From Paenibacillus terricola (GTDB taxonomy: Bacteria; Bacillota; Bacilli; Paenibacillales; Paenibacillaceae), in assembly GCF_014779765.1 (NCBI RefSeq), contig NZ_JACXZA010000002.1, forward strand, positions 910,066 to 974,065: DNA of 64,000 nt, given 5' to 3'. The position numbers and the translations under genes were made by a program. The first letter of the stretch is position 1. Each line of letters begins with the position of its first letter. This document shows, one piece after another, positions 1 to 7,501 of this stretch. A model generated the notes under the pieces. That model worked only from the letters and a program-made list of their open reading frames with translations, ran no database searches and was not told the DNA's origin.

Positions 1-537
1 CCGGCCATGCGGTTCGAAGCATTCGAAAGCCTTACGTGCCGCATCAAGGTCGCTTCCTGGCTTCGATTCCAGATACTCCAGAATCGCTTCCATAGACTCC
101 CATAGGCTGTACATATCGATGCCATAGAACCCGACTTTATCTGCGTCAGGCTTATACTTGTTATATTCACGCATCCATTCAGCTAACTCAATGACCTCTC
201 GGTTCGCCCACATCCAAGTCGGCCAACGCTCGAAGTCACGCAGCGCATCACGTGCGTTAGCACCGCCATCCTCATATCCTTTGACATACCGATTCAACGT
301 GTAGCATGCTGGCCAGTCTCCCTCGACGGCAATGAATCGAAATCCATATTCCGTAATAAGTCGTTTCGATAGTGCCGCACGATCCGTATAGAATTGTGAC
401 GTGCCATGCGAGGCTTCGCCGAGCAGCACGAAATCTGCACTGCCAGCCTGCTGCAGCAAGGCAGTAGCTCCTGCGGCATCGGCCCCTAAGTACGGCTGTG
501 CAAGCTTGCGTATGGCTTCCAGCACTTCATTTTCCAT
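1..537 (-). CDS. Erythromycin esterase family protein (N-terminal part, runs off the window)
   Basis: The 179 codons present begin MENEVLEAIRKLAQ and include GEASHGTSQFY, a run matching the conserved GE(A/S)HG block of the erythromycin esterase/succinoglycan biosynthesis family, then IAVEGDWPACY and YGIDMYSLW, also typical. Family members hydrolyse ester bonds, in some cases the macrolide lactone; most chromosomal Firmicute copies have no proven substrate. The ATG at 537 is preceded by AAGGAG eight bases upstream. The C-terminal half lies beyond base 1, so the catalytic set cannot be fully checked. It is transcribed in the same direction as asd but separated from it by a strong terminator, so it is probably a separate unit. 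Resistance should not be assumed. Confidence 0.8.
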   Translation of the reverse strand, partial: MENEVLEAIRKLAQPYLGADAAGATALLQQAGSADFVLLGEASHGTSQFYTDRAALSKRLITEYGFRFIAVEGDWPACYTLNRYVKGYEDGGANARDALRDFERWPTWMWANREVIELAEWMREYNKYKPDADKVGFYGIDMYSLWESMEAILEYLESKPGSDLDAARKAFECFEPHGR

Positions 538-616
538 CACAACCGCTCCTTCCTCAATTCCCGATCTCCGCCTAGATTGCCATGTGAAGTTTGTGCCGAA
601 GCGGGACATCCTATAC

Positions 617-656
617 AGCAAAAAAGCAAGCTCCTGAATGAATCAGGCAGCTTGCT
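617..656 (-). terminator. Rho-independent terminator after asd
   Basis: On the minus strand a stem AGCAAGCTGCCTGA pairs with TTCAGGAGCTTGCT around a short loop and is followed by a run of T. It lies 21 bases past the asd stop codon. Confidence 0.85.
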
Positions 657-676
657 CTTATACGATATATCAGCGA

Positions 677-1765
677 TTAAGCTTTGGGTTGAATGTAGCC
701 TTCGGCCTTCAGCAGTTCTGCGATCAGGACAGCACCACCAGCTGCACCGCGGAGCGTGTTGTGCGACAAACCTACGAATTTGAAGTCGTACAGCGAATCT
801 TCACGCAGACGACCAACGGATACGCCCATGCCGTTCTCGATATTGCGATCGAGCTTCGTTTGCGGACGGTTTTCTTCTTCGAAGTATGTGATGAACTGCT
901 TCGGCGCGCTTGGCAGCTCGAGCTCTTGCGGGCGGCCTTTGAAGTTAGCCCAACGCTCCAGAATTTCTTCTTTCGTTGGCGCATTCTCGAATTTCACGAA
1001 TACCGTCGCCAAGTGGCCGTCCGTTACCGGTACGCGGATGCATTGCGTCGTGATTTGCGGTTCGCTTGCTTTCACGATTTGACCGTCTTCTACACTGCCC
1101 CAGATACGAAGCGGCTCTTGCTCGCTTTTCTCTTCTTCGCCGCCGATGTAAGGAATCACGTTGTCGAGCATTTCAGGCCAGTCCGTGAAATTCTTACCTG
1201 CACCGGAGATTGCTTGGTACGTCGATGCAACAACCGTTTTCGGTTTGAAATCGAGCAGCGCGTTCAGCGCTGGAACGTAGCTTTGAATCGAGCAGTTTGG
1301 TTTAACTGCGATGAAGCCCGTCGTCGTACCGAGACGTTTGCGCTGCGCTTCGATAACCTCGAGGTGGCTTGGGTTGATTTCCGGAATAACCATTGGGACG
1401 TCAGCCGTCCAGCGGTGAGCCGAGTTGTTCGATACAACCGGCGTACCCGTCTTCGCGTATGCCTCTTCGAGCGCTTTGATTTCGTCTTTCTTCATATCTA
1501 CCGCGCAGAAAATAAAGTCTACGCCGCTTGCCACTTCTTCTACTTTCGAAGCGTCTTGAACGACGATTTGCTTCACAGCGTCAGGAATCGGCGTTTCCAG
1601 CTTCCAGCGGCCTTGTACCGATTGCTCGTACGTTTTGCCAGCGGAGCCTGCGCTTGCTGCGATTGCCGTTACTTCGAACCAAGGGTGATTATTAAGAAGT
1701 TCAACGAAACGTTGACCTACCATGCCCGTTCCGCCAACGATACCAACTTTCAATTTGTTTGCCAT
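677..1765 (-). CDS. asd: Aspartate-semialdehyde dehydrogenase
   Basis: Converts L-aspartyl-4-phosphate to aspartate semialdehyde with NADPH, the branch step toward lysine/diaminopimelate, threonine and methionine. The 362-residue protein starts with a nucleotide-binding GxxGxxG loop (VGGTGMVGQ, residues 10-18). The catalytic cysteine is Cys158 in KPNCSIQSY and the probable base is His251 in VTDGHLA. This length and the PNCSIQ context belong to the archaeal/fungal-like branch of the family rather than to the roughly 330-350-residue branch of Bacillus subtilis and E. coli. It is monocistronic: a T-box leader precedes it and a terminator follows. Expression is therefore likely tied to tRNA charging, apparently tRNA-Lys. 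The function is secure; the subfamily is assigned by eye. Confidence 0.95.
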   Translation of the reverse strand: MANKLKVGIVGGTGMVGQRFVELLNNHPWFEVTAIAASAGSAGKTYEQSVQGRWKLETPIPDAVKQIVVQDASKVEEVASGVDFIFCAVDMKKDEIKALEEAYAKTGTPVVSNNSAHRWTADVPMVIPEINPSHLEVIEAQRKRLGTTTGFIAVKPNCSIQSYVPALNALLDFKPKTVVASTYQAISGAGKNFTDWPEMLDNVIPYIGGEEEKSEQEPLRIWGSVEDGQIVKASEPQITTQCIRVPVTDGHLATVFVKFENAPTKEEILERWANFKGRPQELELPSAPKQFITYFEEENRPQTKLDRNIENGMGVSVGRLREDSLYDFKFVGLSHNTLRGAAGGAVLIAELLKAEGYIQPKA

Positions 1766-1883
1766 TTATCGTTCAATCCTTTCCTCTATACCCAATTATG
1801 ATATGGTGCAAATAACGATTGTGACCGCATAAGAAGTTCTCAATGTCTTCATTGTAGACGATTTACGTATTCCGCTGGAACAA

Positions 1884-2178
1884 CAAAAAAATCCCACCCC
1901 CAAGACTTAAATTAAAAGTCTTAGGGATGAGATTATATTCTCATGGTACCACCCTAGATTCGCTACAACGTCGCCGTTGTTAGCCTCGTCGAGTACGGCT
2001 TTGCAATCGCAAAGCTTATACTCCAGCTCTGTAACAGGAGCACCTGTCACGCCACCCCTCTAACCAAGTTCCGGCGTGCTGCTCTGAGCCTTTTTTCAAT
2101 AAACGGTGCTTTGCTCCTTTCCAGCTGCCGGAGCTCTCTGTGAAAACCTTCGTTTATCTACTCTTCTCTTCATCGCAT
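1884..2178 (-). promoter_or_regulatory. T-box leader of asd, apparent lysine (AAA) specifier
   Basis: Read on the minus strand, the leader has the T-box signature AGGGTGGTACC at 1955-1945. This is followed by a terminator stem (TCCCTAAGACTT with AAGTCTTGGGGG) and seven T ending near 1885. Upstream, stem I shows AGTA, then ATAAACG pairing with CGTTTAT, an AGAGAG loop element and GAA on the 3' side of the specifier loop. GAA is followed by AAA (2094-2092) and a purine. Because six A lie in a row, shifting the register by one still gives AAA, the lysine codon. Uncharged tRNA-Lys would thus favour readthrough into asd. The T-box call is firm; the specifier is inferred from the fold. Confidence 0.88.
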
Positions 2179-2237
2179 TTAATATTGGCTATAGCGTATC
2201 AAATTTTTACCTTCTGGTAAACAATTTTTTTGAAAAA

Positions 2238-2798
2238 TTATTTCATCACCTTAATTTCCTTGTCGAAAGTACGACAAACCTTCACTCCTGATTGATGGCT
2301 GAATGAGAATAATACTTCTCCTGAAGTCGCATCGACAACGACATTATTTTCGGTGAAAATAACACGTTCCGAGTCGCTGCCAGCAACATTGCCGCCCGCT
2401 GCTGGGAACCGCACGCCTTGAAACGTCACGATATAAACAGGCGTGTCACGTAGTCCATTCACCTTTAGCTTATCGTTGTTGCGAATGGCTGATTCGGAGA
2501 ATGATAGTATCGGTGCCGTAAGCAGTTGATACTCCACCTTTATGCTCTTCGCCGTAGAAGATAAGGGAAAATATAAGGAAGCTGATTGGATTGCATCCGT
2601 CTCTGACTTAACAGCTTGCTCCTTCGGTTTATGCAACGTCATATTGGCATTCGCAAGAAACTGTGCGTCGAACGAAGTGTCAGTCTCTTCATACGTGTCA
2701 TTCGAGTGATCAACCTTGGCGGACGAAACAGCGGGAACAGGAATAGCAAGAAGAACTGTAATTGTCAGCACCGAAACTATTCTTCTAAACACTAACAT
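2238..2798 (-). CDS. Small secreted protein of unknown function
   Basis: The family is not recognised. The 186-residue protein begins with a typical signal peptide (two Arg, a hydrophobic stretch at about residues 7-22, cleavage probably after PAVSSA). A hydrophilic region follows, then a C-terminal segment with VVVDATSGEVLFSF. That last phrase resembles the turn-strand pattern of PepSY-like domains, but the match is too short to name the family. The start is set by AGGGAGGGGAT directly before the ATG. It ends about 60 bases before the asd T-box leader begins, in the same direction, so the asd promoter must lie within or just after its 3' end. Probably exported or cell-wall associated. Confidence 0.7.
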   Translation of the reverse strand: MLVFRRIVSVLTITVLLAIPVPAVSSAKVDHSNDTYEETDTSFDAQFLANANMTLHKPKEQAVKSETDAIQSASLYFPLSSTAKSIKVEYQLLTAPILSFSESAIRNNDKLKVNGLRDTPVYIVTFQGVRFPAAGGNVAGSDSERVIFTENNVVVDATSGEVLFSFSHQSGVKVCRTFDKEIKVMK

Positions 2799-2963
2799 AT
2801 CCCCTCCCTTTCGAAATCTCTATTGCTACGAAATACTGGATAGTCGAATTTGAAACAATCGCACTTTAGATAACAAACATCTAACACACAAGCGGGAGGA
2901 CAAGTAGCACCCCCCTAATTCTCTCGCTTATTCGATACATCCACTTCATCTGACTAACGCACT

Positions 2964-2995
2964 AAAGGTTACATAAATTTAAATATGTAACCTTT
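2964..2995. terminator. Perfect 12-bp stem-loop, possible terminator of selO
   Basis: AAAGGTTACATA and TATGTAACCTTT form a perfect inverted repeat separated by eight bases, between selO and the secreted-protein gene. There is no good T run on the minus strand, so termination is uncertain. Confidence 0.45.
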
Positions 2996-3061
2996 CTTGT
3001 TATCCATTTATGACAGGACACTAAAGAAGGCCCATTTACCGGACTTCCTCTCATTGCATAG

Positions 3062-4531
3062 TTATGTCCCACAGAATGTCCGATAATTACAATTCTGCTG
3101 CTCGGGCAGAACAGCATATTCAGCTTGTTCCTCCGTGTGAGCATACGGATGAACAAGCACTTTCAGCAGTTTCTCCATCACCGTGTAATCCCCATGCTTA
3201 ACAGCCGCGTTCAGCGCTTCTTCTACGCGATGGTTCCTTGCAATAACAGCAGGATTGCTCCTCCGCATCAATTGATGCGCTTCCTCCAGCGTTGCTGCCT
3301 GCCGACCTCTGCGCACCAGCCAGCGGTCATGCCAATCAGAGAAGTCCTCATGAGAAGCAAGCGTATGCCCCTCGAAACGATCGAAGGTTAGCGCGATAAA
3401 CGTATTCGTGAAATCCGCCTTGGTCTTCTGCATCATCGCAAGCAGCTCTTGGATTAGCGCTTCGTCCTCTTCCTCAGTATCCGCCAGCCCCAGCTTCGCC
3501 CGCATGCCGCCAAGCCAATGCTGATGGTATCGCTCGATATAGTGCTGAAGCTCATGCTCTGCGAGGCGTACTGCTTCATCCCCATCTTCATGCAGCAGCG
3601 GAAGCAGCGCTTCCGCTAGACGAGCGAGGTTCCAAGCGCCAATGCGCGGCTGGTTGCCGTATGCGTAACGTCCTTGTGTATCGATTGAGCTGAATACAGT
3701 CGCCGGGTCGAACGCATCCATGAAGGCGCACGGACCGTAATCAATCGTCTCGCCGCTGATAGCCATGTTATCGGTGTTCATAACGCCGTGAATGAAGCCG
3801 ACTAACTGCCACTTCGCAATCAGCGCCGCCTGCCGTTCCGCAACCTTCCGAAACAACACGAGATAGCGATTATCCCCTTCCTCTATATCCACATTGGAAA
3901 AATGCCGCTGCAGCGCATAATCTGCAAGCTCGCGAAGCTCGTCATTCGTACACCATTGCGCTGCGAATTGGAATGTACCAACACGCAGATGGCTTGCAGC
4001 TATTCGCGTCAGCACGGCGCCTGGCAGCACCGACTCGCGATATACCGCCTCGCCAGTCGTCACGACCGCAAGGCTGCGTGTCGTCGGAATGCCAAGTCCA
4101 TGCATCGCTTCGCTGATGATATATTCGCGCAGCATCGGCCCAATCGCCGCCCTGCCGTCTCCGCCGCGGGAGTATGGCGTACGTCCGGAGCCTTTCAGCT
4201 GGATGTCGAACCGCTCTCCATCTGGCGTTATTTGTTCGCCTAACAGCAGAGCGCGCCCATCACCCAGCCGATTGAAATGTCCGAATTGATGGCCCCCATA
4301 GGCCTCAGCAATCGGATCCGCCCCTTCAGGCAGGTCATTGCCTGCGAATACGGCTGTACTGTCGCTGCTGCGCAGCACCTCTGCAATCAATCCAAGCGAA
4401 GCTGCGAGCGGCTCGTTCAGTATGACAAGTGCGGGATCATCCACTTCAGTTGGGCCAACCCGAGCAAATAAGCTCTCTGGAAGACGGGTATAACTGTTAT
4501 CGAAGTTCCATCCTGCTTTTGTATTGGTCAT
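3062..4531 (-). CDS. selO: SelO/YdiU family protein adenylyltransferase
   Basis: SelO is a pseudokinase-fold enzyme that transfers AMP from ATP to protein hydroxyl groups; in E. coli it is linked to redox homeostasis. The 489 residues are full length for the family. Visible family blocks are [15 protein letters not shown] (79-93), [16 protein letters not shown] (112-127), [20 protein letters not shown] (133-152) and HGVMNTDNM (248-256), whose Asn252 and Asp254 match the metal/active-site loop. Asp264 in IDYGP follows. The protein ends FCGT, putting Cys487 at the place where eukaryotic homologues carry selenocysteine. The ATG follows GGGAGAATCAGATACG. No obvious operon partner is present. Confidence 0.93.
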   Translation of the reverse strand: MTNTKAGWNFDNSYTRLPESLFARVGPTEVDDPALVILNEPLAASLGLIAEVLRSSDSTAVFAGNDLPEGADPIAEAYGGHQFGHFNRLGDGRALLLGEQITPDGERFDIQLKGSGRTPYSRGGDGRAAIGPMLREYIISEAMHGLGIPTTRSLAVVTTGEAVYRESVLPGAVLTRIAASHLRVGTFQFAAQWCTNDELRELADYALQRHFSNVDIEEGDNRYLVLFRKVAERQAALIAKWQLVGFIHGVMNTDNMAISGETIDYGPCAFMDAFDPATVFSSIDTQGRYAYGNQPRIGAWNLARLAEALLPLLHEDGDEAVRLAEHELQHYIERYHQHWLGGMRAKLGLADTEEEDEALIQELLAMMQKTKADFTNTFIALTFDRFEGHTLASHEDFSDWHDRWLVRRGRQAATLEEAHQLMRRSNPAVIARNHRVEEALNAAVKHGDYTVMEKLLKVLVHPYAHTEEQAEYAVLPEQQNCNYRTFCGT

Positions 4532-4680
4532 CGTATCTGATTCTCCCTAATCTGCAAGATAACAGTGTGAATTCGTTTTTACTTTCACCATAACATGCCG
4601 CAATCACTCACTCTAATACATTTCGTTCCATTGTGATAACATTATGCAGCAAAGCCGGACAGCCGACAAGTCGCTCCTAA

Positions 4681-4990
4681 ATCGAGTAGGAGGGGGCGGC
4701 TAGCCCCCGTCCTCTCACACCACCGTACGTACCGTTCGGTATACGGCGGTTCATGGTCTATTCCGCAACAGCATGTATCGGTCAGTCAGACTCTGTAATC
4801 CGTTGGCTACCCGATATTGGTTTCCTAAGGCTCGACTTAAGATCGGACTGAGCGCTATTCGCCAGTATTTCTTCCTCGTGTTTCCCCACTCATATGCTTT
4901 ATGCTTTGGAACGCCCAATGAGATTAGCTCTCTTGTCTTCGTTTTCGGCAGTTTCCACTGCTTCCACTTACACATTCGCAGTCAACGAAT
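4681..4990 (-). mobile_element. 3' remnant of a group II intron (maturase tail plus domains V-VI)
   Basis: On the minus strand a reading frame ending at 4751 encodes the C-terminus of a group II intron reverse transcriptase/maturase: WKQWKLPKTKTRELISLGV, KAYEWGNTRKKYWRIA and LTDRYMLLRNRP. It is followed by RNA typical of the intron 3' end: CCGCCGTATACCGAACGG, GTACGTACGGTGGTGTGAGAG, the GC-rich domain VI-like hairpin GGGGGCTAG/CCGCCCCC, and CCTACTCGAT at 4681, the usual 3' boundary. An in-frame TGA just upstream of LRMCKW, where the family has Arg, and loss of everything further 5' show it is dead. The 5' limit near 4990 is approximate. Bases 4532-4680 and 4991-5151 hold nothing else recognisable. 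Confidence 0.82.
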
Positions 4991-5151
4991 TGTCATCAAC
5001 GGACGAAATATCTGGATTGTCAACATAATAAGGAACTCAGGAGCGTATCAACACTACTAGGCTCAGAATAAAGGAATACAGATGATTAGCAAACACTTAA
5101 AGTGTTTGTTAGAATTTAATTATAGTGTTAATCAAAGGTGAGGGTTATGTT

Positions 5152-5711
5152 ATGCCAAAAAATAATAATATGCTAACTATTCTATGGATGTTGAATTCGG
5201 GAGAGAAATTGACTGCGAAGCAAATATCGGAAAAGTTGGAGATCAATATAAGAACAGTTTATCGGTATATGGAGTTAATTGGAACAATAAGTGGTATACC
5301 ATTGCATTCTGCCACCTGCGGAATGAGATCCGCAGCTTTCGGGTAGAACGAATTCTGAGCATCACACGCACGCCATTCTCATTTAGGCGTCCCGATGAAT
5401 TTTCAGCGTGTACTTTTTTTATGAATAATCTGTTACCAGATGTAGCACGTAAATCTGGATTAATTTCTTTAATTATTAGTGGCAAGGCAGAGGCGTTGGA
5501 TGATCTATTCATACATTGGTTTTTGGAGCATCATTTGCAGGAGCGGACCTCGACGCAAGCCATTTTTTTACTTGAAGAAGAAGCACTGTATACACATGTT
5601 CCGTTAATCATTCTTCCTTATGGGAAATCCATTCGAGTTATAGAGCCACAGAATCTAAAGAATAAACTTGTGGCGGTTGCTTCAGAGTTAATGGAATATT
5701 ATCAAGTTTAA
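5152..5711 (+). pseudogene. Internally deleted HTH-WYL (YafY-type) transcriptional regulator
   Basis: The first frame (ATG 5152, behind AAGGTGAGG) encodes an N-terminal winged-helix domain: LTILWMLNSGEKLTAKQISE then LEINIRTVYRYMEL. It then goes out of frame near 5280 and hits a stop at 5344-5346. The next frame carries the C-terminal half of a WYL regulator: WYTIAFCHLRNEIRSFRVER, then FRRPDEFSA and a tail ending LVAVASELMEYYQV. Intact family members are about 310 residues; here roughly 120-130 residues between HTH and WYL are missing and the junction is out of frame. It sits upstream of a DJ-1/PfpI gene, a common partner arrangement. The DNA-binding part alone could still be made, but function is doubtful. 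Confidence 0.75.
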
Positions 5712-5717
5712 CAGCTT

Positions 5718-5748
5718 CACTGACAGCAGTTGTCAGTGAGGTTGTTTT
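5718..5748 (+). terminator. Terminator after the WYL regulator remnant
   Basis: CACTGACA pairs with TGTCAGTG around a five-base loop, followed by AGGTTGTTTT, seven bases past the stop codon. Confidence 0.75.
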
Positions 5749-5821
5749 ATTATAAGGACAACCACTCATTACAGATGAATGGTTGCTGTTACCTAATAAA
5801 CTTGATGAGGAGCACTTAGAA

Positions 5822-6448
5822 ATGAATAATACCGTATATCTTTATGTGTTTGATACCATGTCCGATTGGGAAATAGGTTATTTAGCCGCCGAACTGAACT
5901 CTGGAAGATACTTCAGACAGGGGCTGGCTCCTGCCAAAATAGTCACCGTTGGGATAGAAAAGACTCCAGTAACTACAATGGGCGGATTGAAAATAATGCC
6001 TGACATCAAAGTGGATGAGTGCAGCATTAAAAGCGTAGATGCACTGATTTTACCTGGTGGAAATACATGGACAGAAGCTGTTCACGTACCCATATTAAAA
6101 ATGGCCGAGATGTGTTTAAAGGAAGGGATAGTCGTTGGAGCAATTTGCGGCGCTACCTTAGGACTTGCTCAAGCAGGATTGTTGGATTCACATTGGCACA
6201 CAAGCAATGACTTGGCCTACCTTAAAATGGTTTGCCCTTCTTACACGGGAGATGAATATTACAACATGGAATCGGCTGTCACCGATGAGAGATTGATCAC
6301 TGCATCAGGAGTAGCTCCATTAGAATTTTCAGTTCATGTTTTAAGAGCGCTAGATGTATTTTCTCCCAAAACATTAGACGCTTGGTATCGTCTTAATAAA
6401 ACTCATGAACCTAAATATTTCTACGAGTTAATGAATTCAATCCAATGA
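5822..6448 (+). CDS. DJ-1/PfpI family protein (type 1 glutamine amidotransferase-like)
   Basis: The 208-residue protein has the single-domain DJ-1/PfpI architecture. The opening strand VYLYVFDTMSDWE supplies the conserved acidic residue (Glu17). VDALILPGGNTW is the oxyanion-side loop, and VGAICGATLGLA holds the nucleophile-elbow cysteine (Cys109). HTSND (His126) follows as in related proteins. Family members include deglycase/glyoxalase-like enzymes, chaperones and oxidative-stress proteins, so the exact reaction cannot be read from sequence. The ATG at 5822 is preferred over one 39 bases upstream because GATGAGGAG lies at a normal distance. The gene is intact although its neighbouring regulator is broken. 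Confidence 0.85.
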   Translation: MNNTVYLYVFDTMSDWEIGYLAAELNSGRYFRQGLAPAKIVTVGIEKTPVTTMGGLKIMPDIKVDECSIKSVDALILPGGNTWTEAVHVPILKMAEMCLKEGIVVGAICGATLGLAQAGLLDSHWHTSNDLAYLKMVCPSYTGDEYYNMESAVTDERLITASGVAPLEFSVHVLRALDVFSPKTLDAWYRLNKTHEPKYFYELMNSIQ

Positions 6449-6640
6449 CAGTATAGGGATATAAGGCATGTGGAGACGGTCATATTGATGGTTCGAAAAT
6501 GAGATGTGGCAGGTTCGCTTAAGTTAAATGGATTGATGGGAAAGGGGCATGTAGGGTGTTCTGTGTTGCTTGTGAGGGAACGACCCGAGGCCCTTTTAAC
6601 TTTTAGGTTTAAACCTGTATTCATAGGAATGTACAAAGAG

Positions 6641-6678
6641 AAATCCCCTTTGGTGTTTAACCCAGAAGGGGATTCTTT
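6641..6678 (+). terminator. Possible terminator hairpin
   Basis: AATCCCCTT and AAGGGGATT form a stem followed by CTTTG on the plus strand, about 190 bases past the DJ-1 gene. The T run is weak. Bases 6449-6640 show no gene I can support. Confidence 0.45.
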
Positions 6679-6686
6679 GAGAGGTA

Positions 6687-6930
6687 TTAAACTCCGACTT
6701 CTTCGGCAGCAACTGGATATTCATCCTACGTTCGCCCGTTTAATTCACGACCTGTCCGATGCTTCTGGACTCCGCCCCATTGCTTAAAGAAGAAAGCGAC
6801 ACCGTCATTTACGCATTGGTCACGGATAGTTTGTACCCACTCTGGAGCCATTGGACGAGCTCTCCCGGCCCACTTTCGCTGCCGACTATTACACAATGGA
6901 TACTATTCAACAATGTCATCGATAGAATGG
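6687..6930 (-). pseudogene. C-terminal remnant of a phage Gp37/Gp68-like (DUF5131) gene
   Basis: Minus-strand frames read IHCVIVGSESGPG, then after a one-base shift RARPMAPEWVQTIRDQCVND and GVAFFFKQWGGVQKH, then RTGRELNGRT, a TAG stop and DEYPVAAEEVGV. This is the C-terminal pattern of DUF5131 proteins (usually GGESGPGARPM...FFFKQWG...GRTWDEYP). The frameshift after GPG and the TAG where Trp is expected show it is inactive. The upstream part of the gene is missing or scrambled. Confidence 0.7.
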
Positions 6931-7040
6931 ACTGAGGCAGCTTGGGTAAACGCATTTCATTCCCGCTTAAAACGCTGGATGGACAGGTTCCAAGGCGTCG
7001 CAAACAAGTACATGGATAACTACATGTTTGGGTTCCGTTT
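6913..7040 (+). pseudogene. Tail of an IS1595/ISXO2-like transposase (degraded)
   Basis: The plus-strand frame reads VNAFHSRLKRWMDRFQGVAN followed by KYMDNYMFGFRFFL, close to the C-terminal region of IS1595-group transposases (HSRLK...F.GV.TKYL.NYL.WF). No DDE catalytic part or terminal inverted repeats are visible. The preceding residues MSSIEWTEAAW resemble the N-terminus of Gp37-like proteins, suggesting that two scraps may have been joined. Short fragment, so moderate confidence. Confidence 0.5.
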
Positions 7041-7055
7041 CTTTTTAGGAGCGGT

Positions 7056-7244
7056 TCATTTTTTGCCTATAAAGCAACAATATTTACGAAGACAGCGTAA
7101 ATTTAAGAGTTCGCTAGTTAAGTATAATCGATCTTTATTCTTATATATCTCCTCCCATTCTCGTGTACCGAACACTTTGTCTAGCCTCTCGGTCGCCCAT
7201 TTTTCTTGACTACCTCGACGAGGTAAATATCTAAGAAGAGTCAT
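7056..7244 (-). pseudogene. Possible tail fragment of a three-Cys-motif partner (TcmP-like) gene
   Basis: A 62-codon minus-strand frame includes EKWATERLDKVFGTREWEEI, which resembles a stretch found in TcmP proteins, the usual neighbours of Gp37/DUF5131 genes. The similarity is short and judged by eye, but the nearby Gp37 remnant on the same strand supports it. No start signal or complete domain is present. Confidence 0.33.
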
Positions 7245-7245
7245 A

Positions 7246-7476
7246 TTGAAAGCAAGAGCGGTAATCTTGGAGACGGTTCTGAGTCAAGGTGAAGCCAATG
7301 AGCGGCTTATGCAGAAATTCAGGGAAGAAGTCAGGCGGTTTGCGGAATTACAGATTGATGACGAGGAAGCCCTTCGCGAATTGCTTCAACGTTTTATCGA
7401 ACGTATCGAGATTGAGTTGGGTGGTGGAATTATTATCCATTATAATTTTGGAAATCCGTTGTCTGCAGGGGCATAA
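7246..7476 (+). pseudogene. C-terminal fragment, probably of a serine recombinase
   Basis: The frame encodes about 76 residues with a basic/acidic helical stretch and the ending LLQRFIERIEIELGGGIIIH. That pattern (helix, then ..ERIEI...G.I.I.Y.F) is what large serine recombinases carry at their C-terminus. The catalytic serine domain is absent. The stop codon overlaps a stem-loop (CAGGGGC/GCCCCTG, 7466-7487) followed by TCTTT, a likely terminator. Interpreted as another scrap of a lost mobile element. Confidence 0.42.
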
Positions 7477-7501
7477 TTCGCCCCCTGTCTTTACGTCAAT
7501 A

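Noticed and set aside
638-1801. Long open frame on the plus strand opposite asd
   Set aside because: It is the complement of a well-supported gene, has no ribosome site, and its protein is Arg/Phe-rich without any recognisable motif.
2106-2291. Small plus-strand frame upstream of asd
   Set aside because: It lies across the T-box leader and the end of the secreted-protein gene and has no ribosome site.
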